64,000 nt of DNA from Pelosinus sp. UFO1 (GCF_000725345.1 NZ_CP008852.1:1827693-1891692), one strand, 5' to 3'. Shown: positions 34,064 to 42,233, counted from the first letter of the stretch. Numbers and translations are program-made. The notes: a model not told the origin generated them from the letters alone.

Positions 34064-34813
34064 TCATTCTTTTTTCGTACCCGTAAGTATAAAAGCAATT
34101 GTCATTTGACAGAGAGCATAAACAATAACAGTTAAGATTTGTTTTCTAGATTCATTTGTTTCAATAGAAGCAAGAGTTGCAAATACATTCAGCAAACTTT
34201 CAATATTTGGTTGCGTTATTTTCTCGGAAATAGAATTTGTTAATACAAACACATAATTTCGTACTTCGTCTGATGCTTTTTCCCAGAAGACATCAGAATG
34301 AAAAATATCATCATCTTCCAATGTTTCTATATTGTCTATTTCCTGTTGAAGAACTTTCTTAACTGCAATCGGAGTTTCATTTATTATTTCGAATGTAGGT
34401 TGTAAGTCGTACAAGCAGTCTTGAATGTGTGGTAACATCTGTGCAAAGTTTGGCGGCAAAGCATTTTGCATCATGGTAGCCTGCTGATGAAATATGCTCA
34501 TTGCAGATGATATATCCACAGAAAAAGAAGGCATGGCTAACTGGCTTATTTGGATTGGAGAAATTAAACGATTATAGTGTGACAGTGCCTGCATAGCCGG
34601 CTGCATTGCGGTAGAAATGGTGCTGATAGTAGCCCAATGATTGTTTACAGTAGCAGTCTGGTAGGCCCACTGTATAGCAGGATTGGAAAAGTCGGCTTGT
34701 ACCGCTTTTGACTGATAGCTAAGCTTTTCAGCCATACTTGCAAATTCATGTAGTCTTCTAAATTGATTAGCCATTTTATTCATTCTTTTAATTGAATCTT
34801 TGATGGTTGCCAA
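34064..34813 (-). CDS. Phage early-region protein with C-terminal membrane helix, unknown function
   Basis: About 249 residues, mostly helical, Gln/Met/Ala-rich in the first half, with an acidic middle (NIETLEDDDIFHSD) and a hydrophobic C-terminal helix (ILTVIVYALCQMTIAFIL). GTG 34822 overlaps the ribosome binding site AAAGAGG, so TTG 34813 is the better start. It is on the opposite strand to the early operon, as lysogen-expressed genes often are. A TGTCGAA element lies 28 bases upstream. A role in superinfection exclusion is possible but unsupported. Confidence 0.55.
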   Translation of the reverse strand: MATIKDSIKRMNKMANQFRRLHEFASMAEKLSYQSKAVQADFSNPAIQWAYQTATVNNHWATISTISTAMQPAMQALSHYNRLISPIQISQLAMPSFSVDISSAMSIFHQQATMMQNALPPNFAQMLPHIQDCLYDLQPTFEIINETPIAVKKVLQQEIDNIETLEDDDIFHSDVFWEKASDEVRNYVFVLTNSISEKITQPNIESLLNVFATLASIETNESRKQILTVIVYALCQMTIAFILTGTKKE

Positions 34814-34884
34814 TAATATCACCTCTTTCTAAATTAACAATTCGACAAAAACCATAAATTCCCTATATAAGGAGGTGAAAATAA

Positions 34885-35130
34885 ATGTCAACACAAAAAG
34901 AAAACGCCACTATTGGTAATAGTGACGATAGGGAAATAAGAACGTGTCCATCGTGTAGTAAAGAATATAGTTCCGGTAATTTCTGCTCTTATTGTGGTCA
35001 AAAAGTGGTTGAAGAATGTGACTGTTGGAAATTAAATCGACGGTTTAATTGTGGGCATAACGAATGCCCTACAACAGGAGCATTAATTAGCAAATTTGGT
35101 TATGAATTATTTCCATCCCAAGTAGGATAG
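34885..35130 (+). CDS. Small zinc-ribbon protein
   Basis: 81 residues with two CxxC knuckles (CPSCSKEYSSGNFCSYCG) and a further Cys/His set (CDCWKLNRRFNCGHNECP). It probably binds zinc; target unknown. GGAGGTGAAAATAA precedes the ATG. Confidence 0.6.
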   Translation: MSTQKENATIGNSDDREIRTCPSCSKEYSSGNFCSYCGQKVVEECDCWKLNRRFNCGHNECPTTGALISKFGYELFPSQVG

Positions 35131-35175
35131 GGCAGCACCTGCTATTATCTATTGAATGGTAATCCAAAAATGATG

Positions 35176-35303
35176 GCGGAAATCAAGTGTTGCTTCCAAG
35201 ATGCAGAGGATTTATTAATTTTTTTATCATCGAAAACTCCGCAAACTTCCCCATCATATCATCCCCATATTCCTCAGAAATTATACTAAAGAGGTGAAAA
35301 TAA
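35176..35303 (+). pseudogene. Relic, copy B of the small repeated family
   Basis: One frame encodes FFIIENSANFPIISS, matching FFISENHVDFPRLVY of copy A, but has no good start. Another frame (35173-35292) is open from ATG without a ribosome binding site. Otherwise I see no gene between 35131 and 35345, only the CCAGCAAG/CTTGCTGG hairpin near 35320, which lacks a T-run. Confidence 0.3.
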
Positions 35304-35345
35304 AGAAACCAGCAAGCAATTTATACTTGCTGGAATAAAGCAGAC

Positions 35346-35492
35346 TTATTGTTTAACGGATTTACTTGATTTTATTACAGCTGCCAAAGCCATTGATGCT
35401 AGCTTATCTGCATCACTAGAACTTGCTCCATTTTTTATAGCTTGACTTCTAACTTCATTTTTAAATTTTCGTTCATCAAAATCAATAATCAT
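35346..35492 (-). CDS. Small phage protein, unknown
   Basis: 48 residues (MIIDFDERKFKNEVRSQAIK at the start), helical, with an Ala/Ser-rich second half. A perfect AAAGGAGGTGATACT precedes the ATG, and a TGTCGAA element lies 26 bases upstream of the start. Confidence 0.55.
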   Translation of the reverse strand: MIIDFDERKFKNEVRSQAIKNGASSSDADKLASMALAAVIKSSKSVKQ

Positions 35493-35575
35493 AGTATCAC
35501 CTCCTTTAGGGTGGCACTTCGACAAAAAGGAATAAATATCCTTGTAATAATTTGTAAGGTTAGGAGGTGAAGCAT

Positions 35576-35740
35576 TTGTCCTGCAACCGTGAAGCCAGAA
35601 TTCAGTATTACTTTGAAAGGAAGGTGGTCCACAACCTGAAATTAATTTACGGTCGAAAGCCTAGTGATGAAGTCAGTCGTATGATCGCAAAGCATACCAG
35701 AAAGATGGACGGGCTTGCAGCCTGCATCAAAAGGAGGTGA
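35576..35740 (+). CDS. Small basic phage protein
   Basis: 54 residues, strongly basic (RKVVHNLKLIYGRKPSDEV; ends CIKRR). TTG with TAGGAGGTGAAGCAT upstream. Its last codons form the ribosome binding site of the next ORF. Confidence 0.55.
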   Translation: MSCNREARIQYYFERKVVHNLKLIYGRKPSDEVSRMIAKHTRKMDGLAACIKRR

Positions 35741-35745
35741 GGAAA

Positions 35746-35913
35746 ATATTACAACAACGTAAAGTAGTTAATATAGGTGAATATCGGCAGGTAAATAGAG
35801 TAGCGCCACCAGACAAACAGCAAACCGTTTTAACTGAAATCAAAGATTTAGTATTAGGACTTTTAGCTGTTGTGAGCTTTGTTACTGGTTTTGTCCTTGC
35901 GCTTGGAAAATGA
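35746..35913 (+). CDS. Small membrane protein with apparent ATA start (duplicate of 36827 gene)
   Basis: 55 residues: ILQQRKVVNIGEYRQVNR, then a membrane helix (LVLGLLAVVSFVTGFVLAL). The paralogue at 36827 begins MLQQRRVIN with GTG exactly where this one has ATA. AAAAGGAGG lies 8 bases before the ATA; the only in-frame alternative (GTG 35737) overlaps the ribosome binding site. So either ATA is used or the gene has lost its start. Confidence 0.5.
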   Translation: MLQQRKVVNIGEYRQVNRVAPPDKQQTVLTEIKDLVLGLLAVVSFVTGFVLALGK

Positions 35914-36003
35914 AAAAAGACACCTTTGCAGAGGTGTCCTTAAGAAAATTTGAGTTAATAAAATTGTAGCATATCGCATAATGGCGGTCAAGGAGGGTGC
36001 TTA

Positions 36004-36207
36004 ATACGTATTCAATCTGTAACTGTCACCACTACATTAGGTAAAAAATATACGGTTGGCCACACGGTCAATGATATGGTGATTGATGATATTATCCAAA
36101 ATAAAGATAGTGGCGCTGTGTTTTGCTATGACGAAAATAGCGCAGACTATCCCAGCCTAGTATATGCGCATGCAGCAAACTTTATGCAAAGAAAGGAGTG
36201 CGGGTAG
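36004..36207 (+). CDS. 67-residue phage protein, copy C, no canonical start
   Basis: The frame reads IRIQSVTVTTTLGKKYTVGH and ends DENSADYPSLVYAHAANFM-QRKECG. AAGGAGGG lies 6 bases before ATA 36004, and no ATG/GTG/TTG exists until codon 24. Its stop abuts the next ATG (TAGATG). The best full-length member of the small family also seen at 33703, 35176 and 36767. Confidence 0.45.
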   Translation: MRIQSVTVTTTLGKKYTVGHTVNDMVIDDIIQNKDSGAVFCYDENSADYPSLVYAHAANFMQRKECG

Positions 36208-36480
36208 ATGGAAGAGAGTAAAAAAATAATTGATAATGAGCTGCGAACTCAAAACCAATTAAAAAATCAAAAAGCAGAATTTAAAAAGCAATATATGATT
36301 GGTGAAGAAGTCGTGAATATGTTTTTTAAAGACGAAGCTTTTGGCGAAGTACACGAACAATTAAGCTTAATTTCTGATGTTGTAAAGTTCCTAACAGAGA
36401 AATACAGCATAGAAAATGTACAGGACTTTAAGGAAATAATTGCGTTGGCAAAAGTCTATGCTACACATGCAAAAAATTAA
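36208..36480 (+). CDS. Small helical phage protein
   Basis: 90 residues, charged and helical (KKIIDNELRTQNQLKNQKAE); no recognised domain. AAAGGAG lies 7-13 bases upstream. Its stop overlaps the stop of the convergent minus-strand gene (TTAA). Confidence 0.6.
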   Translation: MEESKKIIDNELRTQNQLKNQKAEFKKQYMIGEEVVNMFFKDEAFGEVHEQLSLISDVVKFLTEKYSIENVQDFKEIIALAKVYATHAKN

Positions 36481-36710
36481 TCGAATGAAACGCCTACGAG
36501 CACATCATGTTCGTCATTATCATCGTCAAGGCGATGCATTTTTAAATGACCAGCCTTAGCAAGTTCTTTTAGTTTAACTTCTAACAGGTCTTTATTGTCA
36601 AAACCGTTTCGATTTTTCAAACCAGTAAAAATTTTATCAAAAGTAACCATAGAACCTCTGTTTGTAAAAGTTTCTAATGGTAATGTTTTAATAAATGCCA
36701 AAAGATCCAT
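36477..36710 (-). CDS. Small phage protein, unknown
   Basis: 77 residues, MDLLAFIKTLPLETFTNRG at the start; a winged-helix-like pattern (LLEVKLKELAKAGHLKMHRL) suggests DNA binding but is weak evidence. ATG 36710 has AAAGGAGG 8 bases upstream, and a variant TTTGACGAA element 28 bases upstream. Confidence 0.55.
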   Translation of the reverse strand: MDLLAFIKTLPLETFTNRGSMVTFDKIFTGLKNRNGFDNKDLLEVKLKELAKAGHLKMHRLDDDNDEHDVLVGVSFD

Positions 36711-36766
36711 AAGTATCACCTCCTTTTAATAACATATTTCGTCAAAGAGGTAAAAGTTTCCTGTAA

Positions 36767-36802
36767 GTCAGTCCATACTTCTCCAGTCTAGAGTATGCCT
36801 AT
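36767..36802 (+). pseudogene. Relic, copy D of the small repeated family
   Basis: Twelve codons reading YFSSLEYAYAS then stop, matching DYPSLVYAHAA of the ORF at 36004, directly after an in-frame stop and directly before the duplicated small membrane gene. Confidence 0.3.
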
Positions 36803-36826
36803 GCATCTTAAAGGAGGTGATACAAA

Positions 36827-37003
36827 GTGTTACAACAGCGAAGAGTGATTAATGTCGCTAACTGTGGGGTGATTAGGCAGGTTTGTAAGCCCGTAGAAGA
36901 ACCGAGTAAATGGGGATTCTTTAAAACGTTGTGGGATATGTTATTGCGAATTATAGCAGTTGCATGTTTTTTAATCGGTGCGTGTTTAGCTTTTGGGGTA
37001 TAA
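36827..37003 (+). CDS. Small membrane protein (duplicate of 35746 ORF)
   Basis: 58 residues: MLQQRRVINVANCGVIRQV, then a membrane helix (LLRIIAVACFLIGACLAFGV). GTG with AAGGAGG 9 bases upstream. The hairpin and flank after its stop (GACCACTTTGCAGAGTGGCCCTTAAGAAA region) also repeat the sequence after 35913, so a whole segment was duplicated. Confidence 0.6.
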   Translation: MLQQRRVINVANCGVIRQVCKPVEEPSKWGFFKTLWDMLLRIIAVACFLIGACLAFGV

Positions 37004-37088
37004 AAAAAGACCACTTTGCAGAGTGGCCCTTAAGAAATCAGTTAATTGGATTGTATCACACCGTATTTCTACAGTCAATGGAGGGTGT

Positions 37089-37205
37089 ATGAAAGTGGAA
37101 TTAGTTTTATCAGTTCAGCAACGTCCACCAGCTCCAGCATGGGATAAGAAGAAAAAAGTATTAAAGGGTTTAGAAAAGTATTGGAAGATACAATTCGGAA
37201 AGTGA
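37089..37205 (+). CDS. Small basic phage protein
   Basis: 38 residues (MKVELVLSVQQRPPAPAWDK, then lysine-rich). GGAGGG precedes it; ATG 37089 is close (3 bases), GTG 37095 is at a normal distance. Function unknown. Confidence 0.45.
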   Translation: MKVELVLSVQQRPPAPAWDKKKKVLKGLEKYWKIQFGK

Positions 37206-37210
37206 TAAAA

Positions 37211-37245
37211 AACGCTTACAACTACGGCAAATAGTTGTAAGCGTT
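37211..37245 (+). terminator. Strong hairpin at the end of the small-gene block
   Basis: A 14-bp perfect stem (37211-37224 with 37232-37245), loop CGGCAAA, without a long T-run. A second hairpin (AACGGCTCTCGAAGCCGT, about 37323) follows. They lie in the 255-base gap before the replication gene and could be a terminator or part of a replication origin. Confidence 0.55.
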
Positions 37246-37460
37246 TCCTAAAAAGATCGTTTGTAGATATAAAATCATCTTGCTTTAATTATACTCTACA
37301 TACGACAAAAACTCAATAAAAAACGGCTCTCGAAGCCGTAATAAACTTGATAAAACTAATTAATCTTAGGACAAAACTATACCATTTCTATTAGTAGTAT
37401 ATTTCATAATCAATAAAATATACCTAATTGAAAAATATAGTTAGAAATGGGAGAAATTAC

Positions 37461-38528
37461 ATGTCGTATAAGAAGAAAACAATGAAAGCTGGAAAGGTAA
37501 TAGACACTACCAAGTATCACACAGTTAGAAATAACTCAACAAAAAGACCAAGAAGAGAAAATCAAAATCCTACACCAGCACCACAAGCAAAATGCAATGA
37601 AAGAAGGGCATATGAAAAACTATATTATCTCATAAGTGCCAACTTCAATGCTGACGATCTTTACCTAACCTGCACATATGGGAAAGAAATGGAAGAACCA
37701 AAACCAGAAGAAGCCAAAAAACATCTAAGCAAATATCTTGATAAATTACGTTGCCTTTGGAAAAAGGCGGGAGCCGTACTAAAATACATAGCAGTCACCG
37801 AGTATAAAAAAGGTCGCATACATCATCACATATTAATCAATAACATTGGGCTAAGCGTTAAATACGTTAAAAAGTATTGGGATTTAGGATTTATGAAAAT
37901 GCAAACATTCATAGGAGAACCAGAAGATTGCGAACGACTAGCCAGTTATTTTATCAAAGAAAGCAACAATACTTTCAACACTGATGATAAAGTACATGGC
38001 CTACGGTGGACCAGCAGCAAAAACTTAATCCATCCAGTACCAGAAATAAAAACAGTATCCGCTAGTAGCTGGCTCAAAGAACCAAAACCGATTAAGGGGT
38101 ATTACATAGCATTTATAAAACGTGGAACAACAGAAAGCAATTACCCGTACCTATTTTACCGCATGATAAAAATACCAGATAAAAATAGTCAAATAACTTG
38201 CAGAGGGGCTAGAGTCATGAAATGCATACCAGGACCTACCACAAGAGACTATTGCCTAAAATGCAACGGCAAGGGGCGGGTAGTTGATTATATAAGACCA
38301 ATGGTAAAAATGGAATGTCAGGAATGTGGTGTAATCTGGCGTACATTATCATCACATTGCGAAATTTGCAAAAGACCAAGCGAAACCCCTTACTATACTG
38401 ATTGTGCATTTTGTAAGGGCAAGAAAAAAGGAGGCGAAAAATTTGAACAAAGTAATTATAGTCGGGCGACTAACCCGCGATCCCGAAGTCAGATATACCC
38501 AAACGGGCAAAGCAGTAGCTTCTTTTAG
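37461..38528 (+). CDS. HUH-endonuclease replication initiator (rolling-circle type) with zinc-ribbon C-terminus
   Basis: 355 residues. An HUH domain shows motif 1 (DDLYLTCTYG), the metal motif GRIHHHILI and the nicking tyrosine in LASYFIKE (YxxKE). This enzyme would nick one strand at the origin to start replication. The C-terminal third has several CxxC pairs (CLKCNGKG, CQECG, CEIC, CAFCKGKK) like a DnaJ-type zinc ribbon. The gene is unusually A-rich. Its last 86 bases overlap ssb in another frame, so the end of the protein may be unconstrained. ATG 37461 has GGGAG 8 bases upstream. Confidence 0.85.
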   Translation: MSYKKKTMKAGKVIDTTKYHTVRNNSTKRPRRENQNPTPAPQAKCNERRAYEKLYYLISANFNADDLYLTCTYGKEMEEPKPEEAKKHLSKYLDKLRCLWKKAGAVLKYIAVTEYKKGRIHHHILINNIGLSVKYVKKYWDLGFMKMQTFIGEPEDCERLASYFIKESNNTFNTDDKVHGLRWTSSKNLIHPVPEIKTVSASSWLKEPKPIKGYYIAFIKRGTTESNYPYLFYRMIKIPDKNSQITCRGARVMKCIPGPTTRDYCLKCNGKGRVVDYIRPMVKMECQECGVIWRTLSSHCEICKRPSETPYYTDCAFCKGKKKGGEKFEQSNYSRATNPRSRSQIYPNGQSSSFF

Positions 38529-38838
38529 TGTAGCCGTAGACACAGGCTATGGAGAGAATAAACGAGCCGATTTTATACCTGTAGTAGTTTGGGACAAGTT
38601 AGCCGAAGTTTGCGGTAACAATCTTACAAAAGGTCGTAGGGTATTGGTAGAAGGCCGCCTTCAGATCCGTGACTATGAAAAGGATGGAGTAAAACGGAGA
38701 GCTGCGGACGTAGTAGCTCAGAACATAGAATTTCTAGATACAAAGAACCCATCCAGTAACACTGCCACAACTAGCAAGCAAAGTCCAATGGATGGGTTTG
38801 GATATGAAATACATCCTGAGGAAGAAATCCCTTTTTAG
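38443..38838 (+). CDS. ssb: Single-stranded DNA-binding protein
   Basis: 131 residues. An OB fold beginning MNKVIIVGRLTRDPEVRYTQ and the acidic tail ending EEEIPF, which recruits partner proteins. TTG 38443 has AGGAGG upstream inside the end of the HUH gene. Its pairing with the HUH initiator fits replication through single strands. Confidence 0.95.
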   Translation: MNKVIIVGRLTRDPEVRYTQTGKAVASFSVAVDTGYGENKRADFIPVVVWDKLAEVCGNNLTKGRRVLVEGRLQIRDYEKDGVKRRAADVVAQNIEFLDTKNPSSNTATTSKQSPMDGFGYEIHPEEEIPF

Positions 38839-38939
38839 GTAAGCCCTCACGAAAGAGGAATATAAACAAAGCAAAGAAGCTCATGCGGCGGGGGCGTGAT
38901 AGTTAAACATTACTACTAGGAGTGGACTACTAATACAAG

Positions 38940-39458
38940 CTAGATGGGTTTCAATGTATTCAGAATGGCTTCGATGGCATAGTTAGCATATTCATAGTCA
39001 TCCTTCTTGCAGGAGAATATCAACAGAAAAATTTTCTTATCTCCATACAATGAGTATATTAGCATGTAATCCATGGGTTGCCCCTTAGGAATTAATAATT
39101 CACATGATTTGCCGTCCAAATTGCCAACGTGGATTTGTTTAATACTTCTGACGGTTGTTCCTGTGCCTATAGGTTCAAAACGTGCTCTTCGCATCGAATC
39201 ATTGTCATTAAAAAGAAGTATTGAACAATCAAGAATTGCCAGAGATGAATCTATTGATTTAAAGGTTTTTCCATCAAAATTCCAATCTGAGGGAACTAAT
39301 ATTTGAAATCCGTTATCAACAGTTATAAGGTTAGCAGATTTATTCAATACTGTGTCTTCAGAAGGGGATACCATTAATTGTGTTGTTCCTGCATGAGTGA
39401 TGCTTGGAAAAATTAGAAGAAGCAATGAGAGTATAAGCGTGCGAAGCAATTTGAACAC
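38940..39458 (-). CDS. Secreted protein of unknown function (moron-like)
   Basis: About 170 residues. A signal peptide (LILSLLLLIFPSITHA-G) precedes a soluble domain resembling the PsbP-like fold of the two other secreted proteins nearby (NGFQILVPSDWNFDG; Cys pair). The start may be GTG 39458 or TTG 39449. It belongs to a four-gene minus-strand set (38.9-41.3 kb) that interrupts the rightward phage operon. Confidence 0.6.
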   Translation of the reverse strand: MFKLLRTLILSLLLLIFPSITHAGTTQLMVSPSEDTVLNKSANLITVDNGFQILVPSDWNFDGKTFKSIDSSLAILDCSILLFNDNDSMRRARFEPIGTGTTVRSIKQIHVGNLDGKSCELLIPKGQPMDYMLIYSLYGDKKIFLLIFSCKKDDYEYANYAIEAILNTLKPI

Positions 39459-39571
39459 ATCCTTTTGTTTTTACCTCGAGTTTGTTGAGGTTGCTTATAA
39501 ATTGCAATGTAAGCAGATTGTATGGTAAGAGAGAAGTTATATTGGGGAGGGCGGGATAGATCAATTTGAGT

Positions 39572-40084
39572 CTATATCAAGTTATTCTTCATTGGTAGTT
39601 GTTCCACAGAAAGACCGGATCTGCTATTAGGAAGATATTTAACGCGATAATTTTTCCCCTCTTTCATGGTAGAAGTAAAAGGAAACTCAATATTTAATCC
39701 GTTTATTTGGACATATTCAGTAAAACTTTTACTCTTATGCCAGATCTTTTGAGGAGTTCCTTCAATATACTCGTAATTTCCAGTTATCAAAACGGGAATA
39801 TCTTTTATATAGGGGATACTAACCTCAATCATAAGAAAAACAAAAGCAACAGCTAAAAATAGGCTTATGGCCCGAAATGTTTTTGTCTGAAAAATTGGTG
39901 CTGGTTCTGCTGTCTTGTGATAACCAAAAATCGGCAATGTGTTAGCAGAGGGAATACGCATGAGCTTCTTATTGCCTCGCATACTTTCATTTCTGTTAAT
40001 GAATAACCAGAGACTTATTCCTACGTAAAAAATGGGTGTGCATAAAAACCATACGATATAAAGTAATTTCAACAACTGGGGCAT
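39572..40084 (-). CDS. Membrane protein, DUF3592-like
   Basis: 170 residues with two membrane helices (about 8-28 and 70-90) and a C-terminal extracytoplasmic beta domain with YEYIEGTPQKIWHKSKSFTE and YRVKYLPNSRSGLSVE, reminiscent of DUF3592. It lies between the secreted-protein genes, so it may belong with them. Confidence 0.55.
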   Translation of the reverse strand: MPQLLKLLYIVWFLCTPIFYVGISLWLFINRNESMRGNKKLMRIPSANTLPIFGYHKTAEPAPIFQTKTFRAISLFLAVAFVFLMIEVSIPYIKDIPVLITGNYEYIEGTPQKIWHKSKSFTEYVQINGLNIEFPFTSTMKEGKNYRVKYLPNSRSGLSVEQLPMKNNLI

Positions 40085-40186
40085 CTCCTTTTCGCATTAA
40101 GTTACTTATAGAGAGAAATAGTATGATCTTGTATTTCGAATACTCGAATGATAGCGGATCTTAAAAAGAAAAAAAGATAAATATCT

Positions 40187-40750
40187 TTATTGCACAAACT
40201 CAAAGGAGTTTAAAATCAATTCCATAATTTTTCGATTGTTATTTAAGTCATCGAGTGTTCCGCAAATACTAATATCATAACGGTTAGAGTTATGAAAAAG
40301 AACGTATCGTTCCTCAACAAATTTACTGTCGCTTAGTAAGGGCATAAGTACGGTTGCTCTAATAAAAATAGCTTTTTTATCTTTTAGGTGTGTAACAAAA
40401 TAATCAGCAACTATTATATCGGCCGATATTTTTTTACTTAAAGGATCTTCCTGAAAGTCTTTAATTAATTTATTAACAGATTGACTTGAAAAGACTTCAT
40501 CACTATTTATTGGATACTTTTGAACATCTACTTCAAAAGTAGGTATTGATGAATTGAGGGGATCTTTTCTTAAAGGGCTTAGTCCAATAATAGAAAGATT
40601 TTCAATTTTAAGTTGACTTACTTTCCAATCAGAGGGATGAGAAAATTTAAAATGGTAATCGTTGTTTTCGTACACGGTCATATCGGATGCAAAGGCATAC
40701 GGTAAACTAAAAGTTATAAGAATTAACACTAGAAATAATATGCGTTTCAA
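40187..40750 (-). CDS. Secreted PsbP-like protein (moron-like)
   Basis: 187 residues: a signal peptide ending YAFAS, then YHFKFSHPSDWKVSQ, the opening of many secreted PsbP/DUF1795-like proteins. No lipobox. It resembles the gene at 40768 in layout and follows it by 17 bases, so the two are one operon. Confidence 0.65.
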   Translation of the reverse strand: MKRILFLVLILITFSLPYAFASDMTVYENNDYHFKFSHPSDWKVSQLKIENLSIIGLSPLRKDPLNSSIPTFEVDVQKYPINSDEVFSSQSVNKLIKDFQEDPLSKKISADIIVADYFVTHLKDKKAIFIRATVLMPLLSDSKFVEERYVLFHNSNRYDISICGTLDDLNNNRKIMELILNSFEFVQ

Positions 40751-40767
40751 ATAAGAGCCTCCTCAGG

Positions 40768-41280
40768 TTACTTTAGTATTTTAATGCTAGATACTATCTT
40801 ATCAATAATCTCCTTTTCAGCTTTTATTTCATTATAGTCTCCAGAGTAATCGCCAGAAACATCCACGCGATAGTAATATTGAGAACTATTGACGTAATAG
40901 CTAAGATAGAATCTTTTTCTAGAAATACTAGTATATAAATCCCACCTAGCGTCTCTATTATCAATATAAGTTGCTCCGCATTCTTCTAATATAAGATCTT
41001 TTATATGGACTTTCAAATATGAGGTGTGTTTTTGAGCATTCAGCATCACATCGTCTATATTCTGGTGCCATATAGGTAACTTCTCGATCGTTATAATCGG
41101 GTAACCGTGTTGCCGCCTAGCAAGTAAGAATCCTTGTTTGCCGTCGTTAGATATTATCCATTCTTCTCCAGGAAAAGTAACGGTAAAATAATCCCCATTA
41201 TAAGTAGTTTCCTCTTGAGCAAATGTAGTAGGTGATAATAAAAATAGTAAGGCCAATATAAATAAGGCAATACGTTTCAA
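40768..41280 (-). CDS. Secreted PsbP-like protein (moron-like)
   Basis: 170 residues: a signal peptide ending TTFAQ, then YFTVTFPGEEWIISNDGKQG, again the PsbP-like opening. First gene of the minus-strand set; AAAGGAGATG lies upstream. Export from the cell suggests an action at the envelope of the lysogen. Confidence 0.65.
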   Translation of the reverse strand: MKRIALFILALLFLLSPTTFAQEETTYNGDYFTVTFPGEEWIISNDGKQGFLLARRQHGYPIITIEKLPIWHQNIDDVMLNAQKHTSYLKVHIKDLILEECGATYIDNRDARWDLYTSISRKRFYLSYYVNSSQYYYRVDVSGDYSGDYNEIKAEKEIIDKIVSSIKILK

Positions 41281-41344
41281 ATTAACATCTCCTTTTTAAT
41301 CCATTATAGCCAATAATCACCATAAATAATAGGAGGCGAGCATA

Positions 41345-41572
41345 ATGACTAAAGAAGAACTAGCGGAGATTCGTGGGCGGGGGGATAATTTGGCTCATAG
41401 TAGACAAGATATTCCAGCCTTACTGGACGAAATAGAACGTCTACAGAAAATAGAAGTTAAAGCAAAAGAAGTAATCAAGGTTATGCAGCCATGGTATTGC
41501 CAGATAGGTAAACAAATGCCTGAACCTATGGTAGTAGTAGAGACACTAAGTAATTTAGCAAGAGTGATCTAA
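41345..41572 (+). CDS. Small phage protein, unknown
   Basis: 75 residues, helical (ALLDEIERLQKIEVKAKEVI). AGGAGGCGAGCATA precedes the ATG. A GGGAGG/CCTCCC hairpin without a T-run follows at 41580-41602. Confidence 0.55.
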   Translation: MTKEELAEIRGRGDNLAHSRQDIPALLDEIERLQKIEVKAKEVIKVMQPWYCQIGKQMPEPMVVVETLSNLARVI

Positions 41573-41665
41573 TTTATAAAGGGAGGCTAAGACCTCCCTA
41601 TAGGTGTTTAATAAACACAGTCTTTGGAATGTAATAAAGTGAATAATGATGTGGGGGTATAAGAC

Positions 41666-42121
41666 ATGGATTGTATTAAGGAGGCAGAAAACTACTTACG
41701 ATATTACAGGGAACTACACCAAAGCATAGAACATGCGGATTATATGATTAGCAAGTTAGTAAACCAAACAGCACCTAATGATATGTCTGCTGTGTCTATG
41801 GATATTACAGGAATACGGGCAGGTAAGCCGTGCAATACACTGAATCAAATGTATCAATTACAGGTGTGGCAAGAAATGAAAGAGCGGACAATGGAAGAAA
41901 TTGCGAAGGTAGATAATGTACTTGATACTATTAGTCAGGACACAGGTTGTGAGATATACAGGAATTTATTATATATGTGGTATGTTGAAAAGAAGGTTAA
42001 GCAAAAGATTGCAGAAGAGTTGGGATATAGCCATAAGCAATCAGTGTATGAAATAAAAAATAAAGCAATTAAAAAATTTGCAGTGGCATTATTTGGTGTT
42101 TCAGCATTGGAAGCAATATAG
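41666..42121 (+). CDS. Phage late regulator, ArpU/RinA/DUF1492-like
   Basis: 151 residues. Helical, with a C-terminal sigma-factor-like helix-turn-helix (VKQKIAEELGYSHKQSVYEIKNKAIKKF). Such proteins switch on packaging and structural genes and normally sit just before the terminase. Here the 10-kb cargo region separates them. Confidence 0.7.
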   Translation: MDCIKEAENYLRYYRELHQSIEHADYMISKLVNQTAPNDMSAVSMDITGIRAGKPCNTLNQMYQLQVWQEMKERTMEEIAKVDNVLDTISQDTGCEIYRNLLYMWYVEKKVKQKIAEELGYSHKQSVYEIKNKAIKKFAVALFGVSALEAI

Positions 42122-42142
42122 ATTACACATACTCTATACGTA

Positions 42143-42180
42143 AAAAAGAGACGGTTTCGATCCGCCTCTTTTTGTTTTTT
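42143..42180 (+). terminator. Terminator after the late regulator
   Basis: AAAGAGACGG with CCGCCTCTTT, then TTGTTTTTT; it closes the rightward operon before the cargo region and also works for the minus-strand nuclease-like gene. Confidence 0.8.
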
Positions 42181-42233
42181 ATAGTGTTGTATTAATTCGA
42201 ATGGAAATTCCAGGGGGGGCCTTAGATATAGTT

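Noticed and set aside
35146-35345. CCAGCAAG/CTTGCTGG hairpin as a terminator for the zinc-ribbon gene
   Set aside because: The stem is good but no T-run follows in either direction, so I left it unassigned.
41580-41602. GGGAGG/CCTCCC hairpin as a terminator
   Set aside because: No T-run follows; the late regulator downstream needs read-through.
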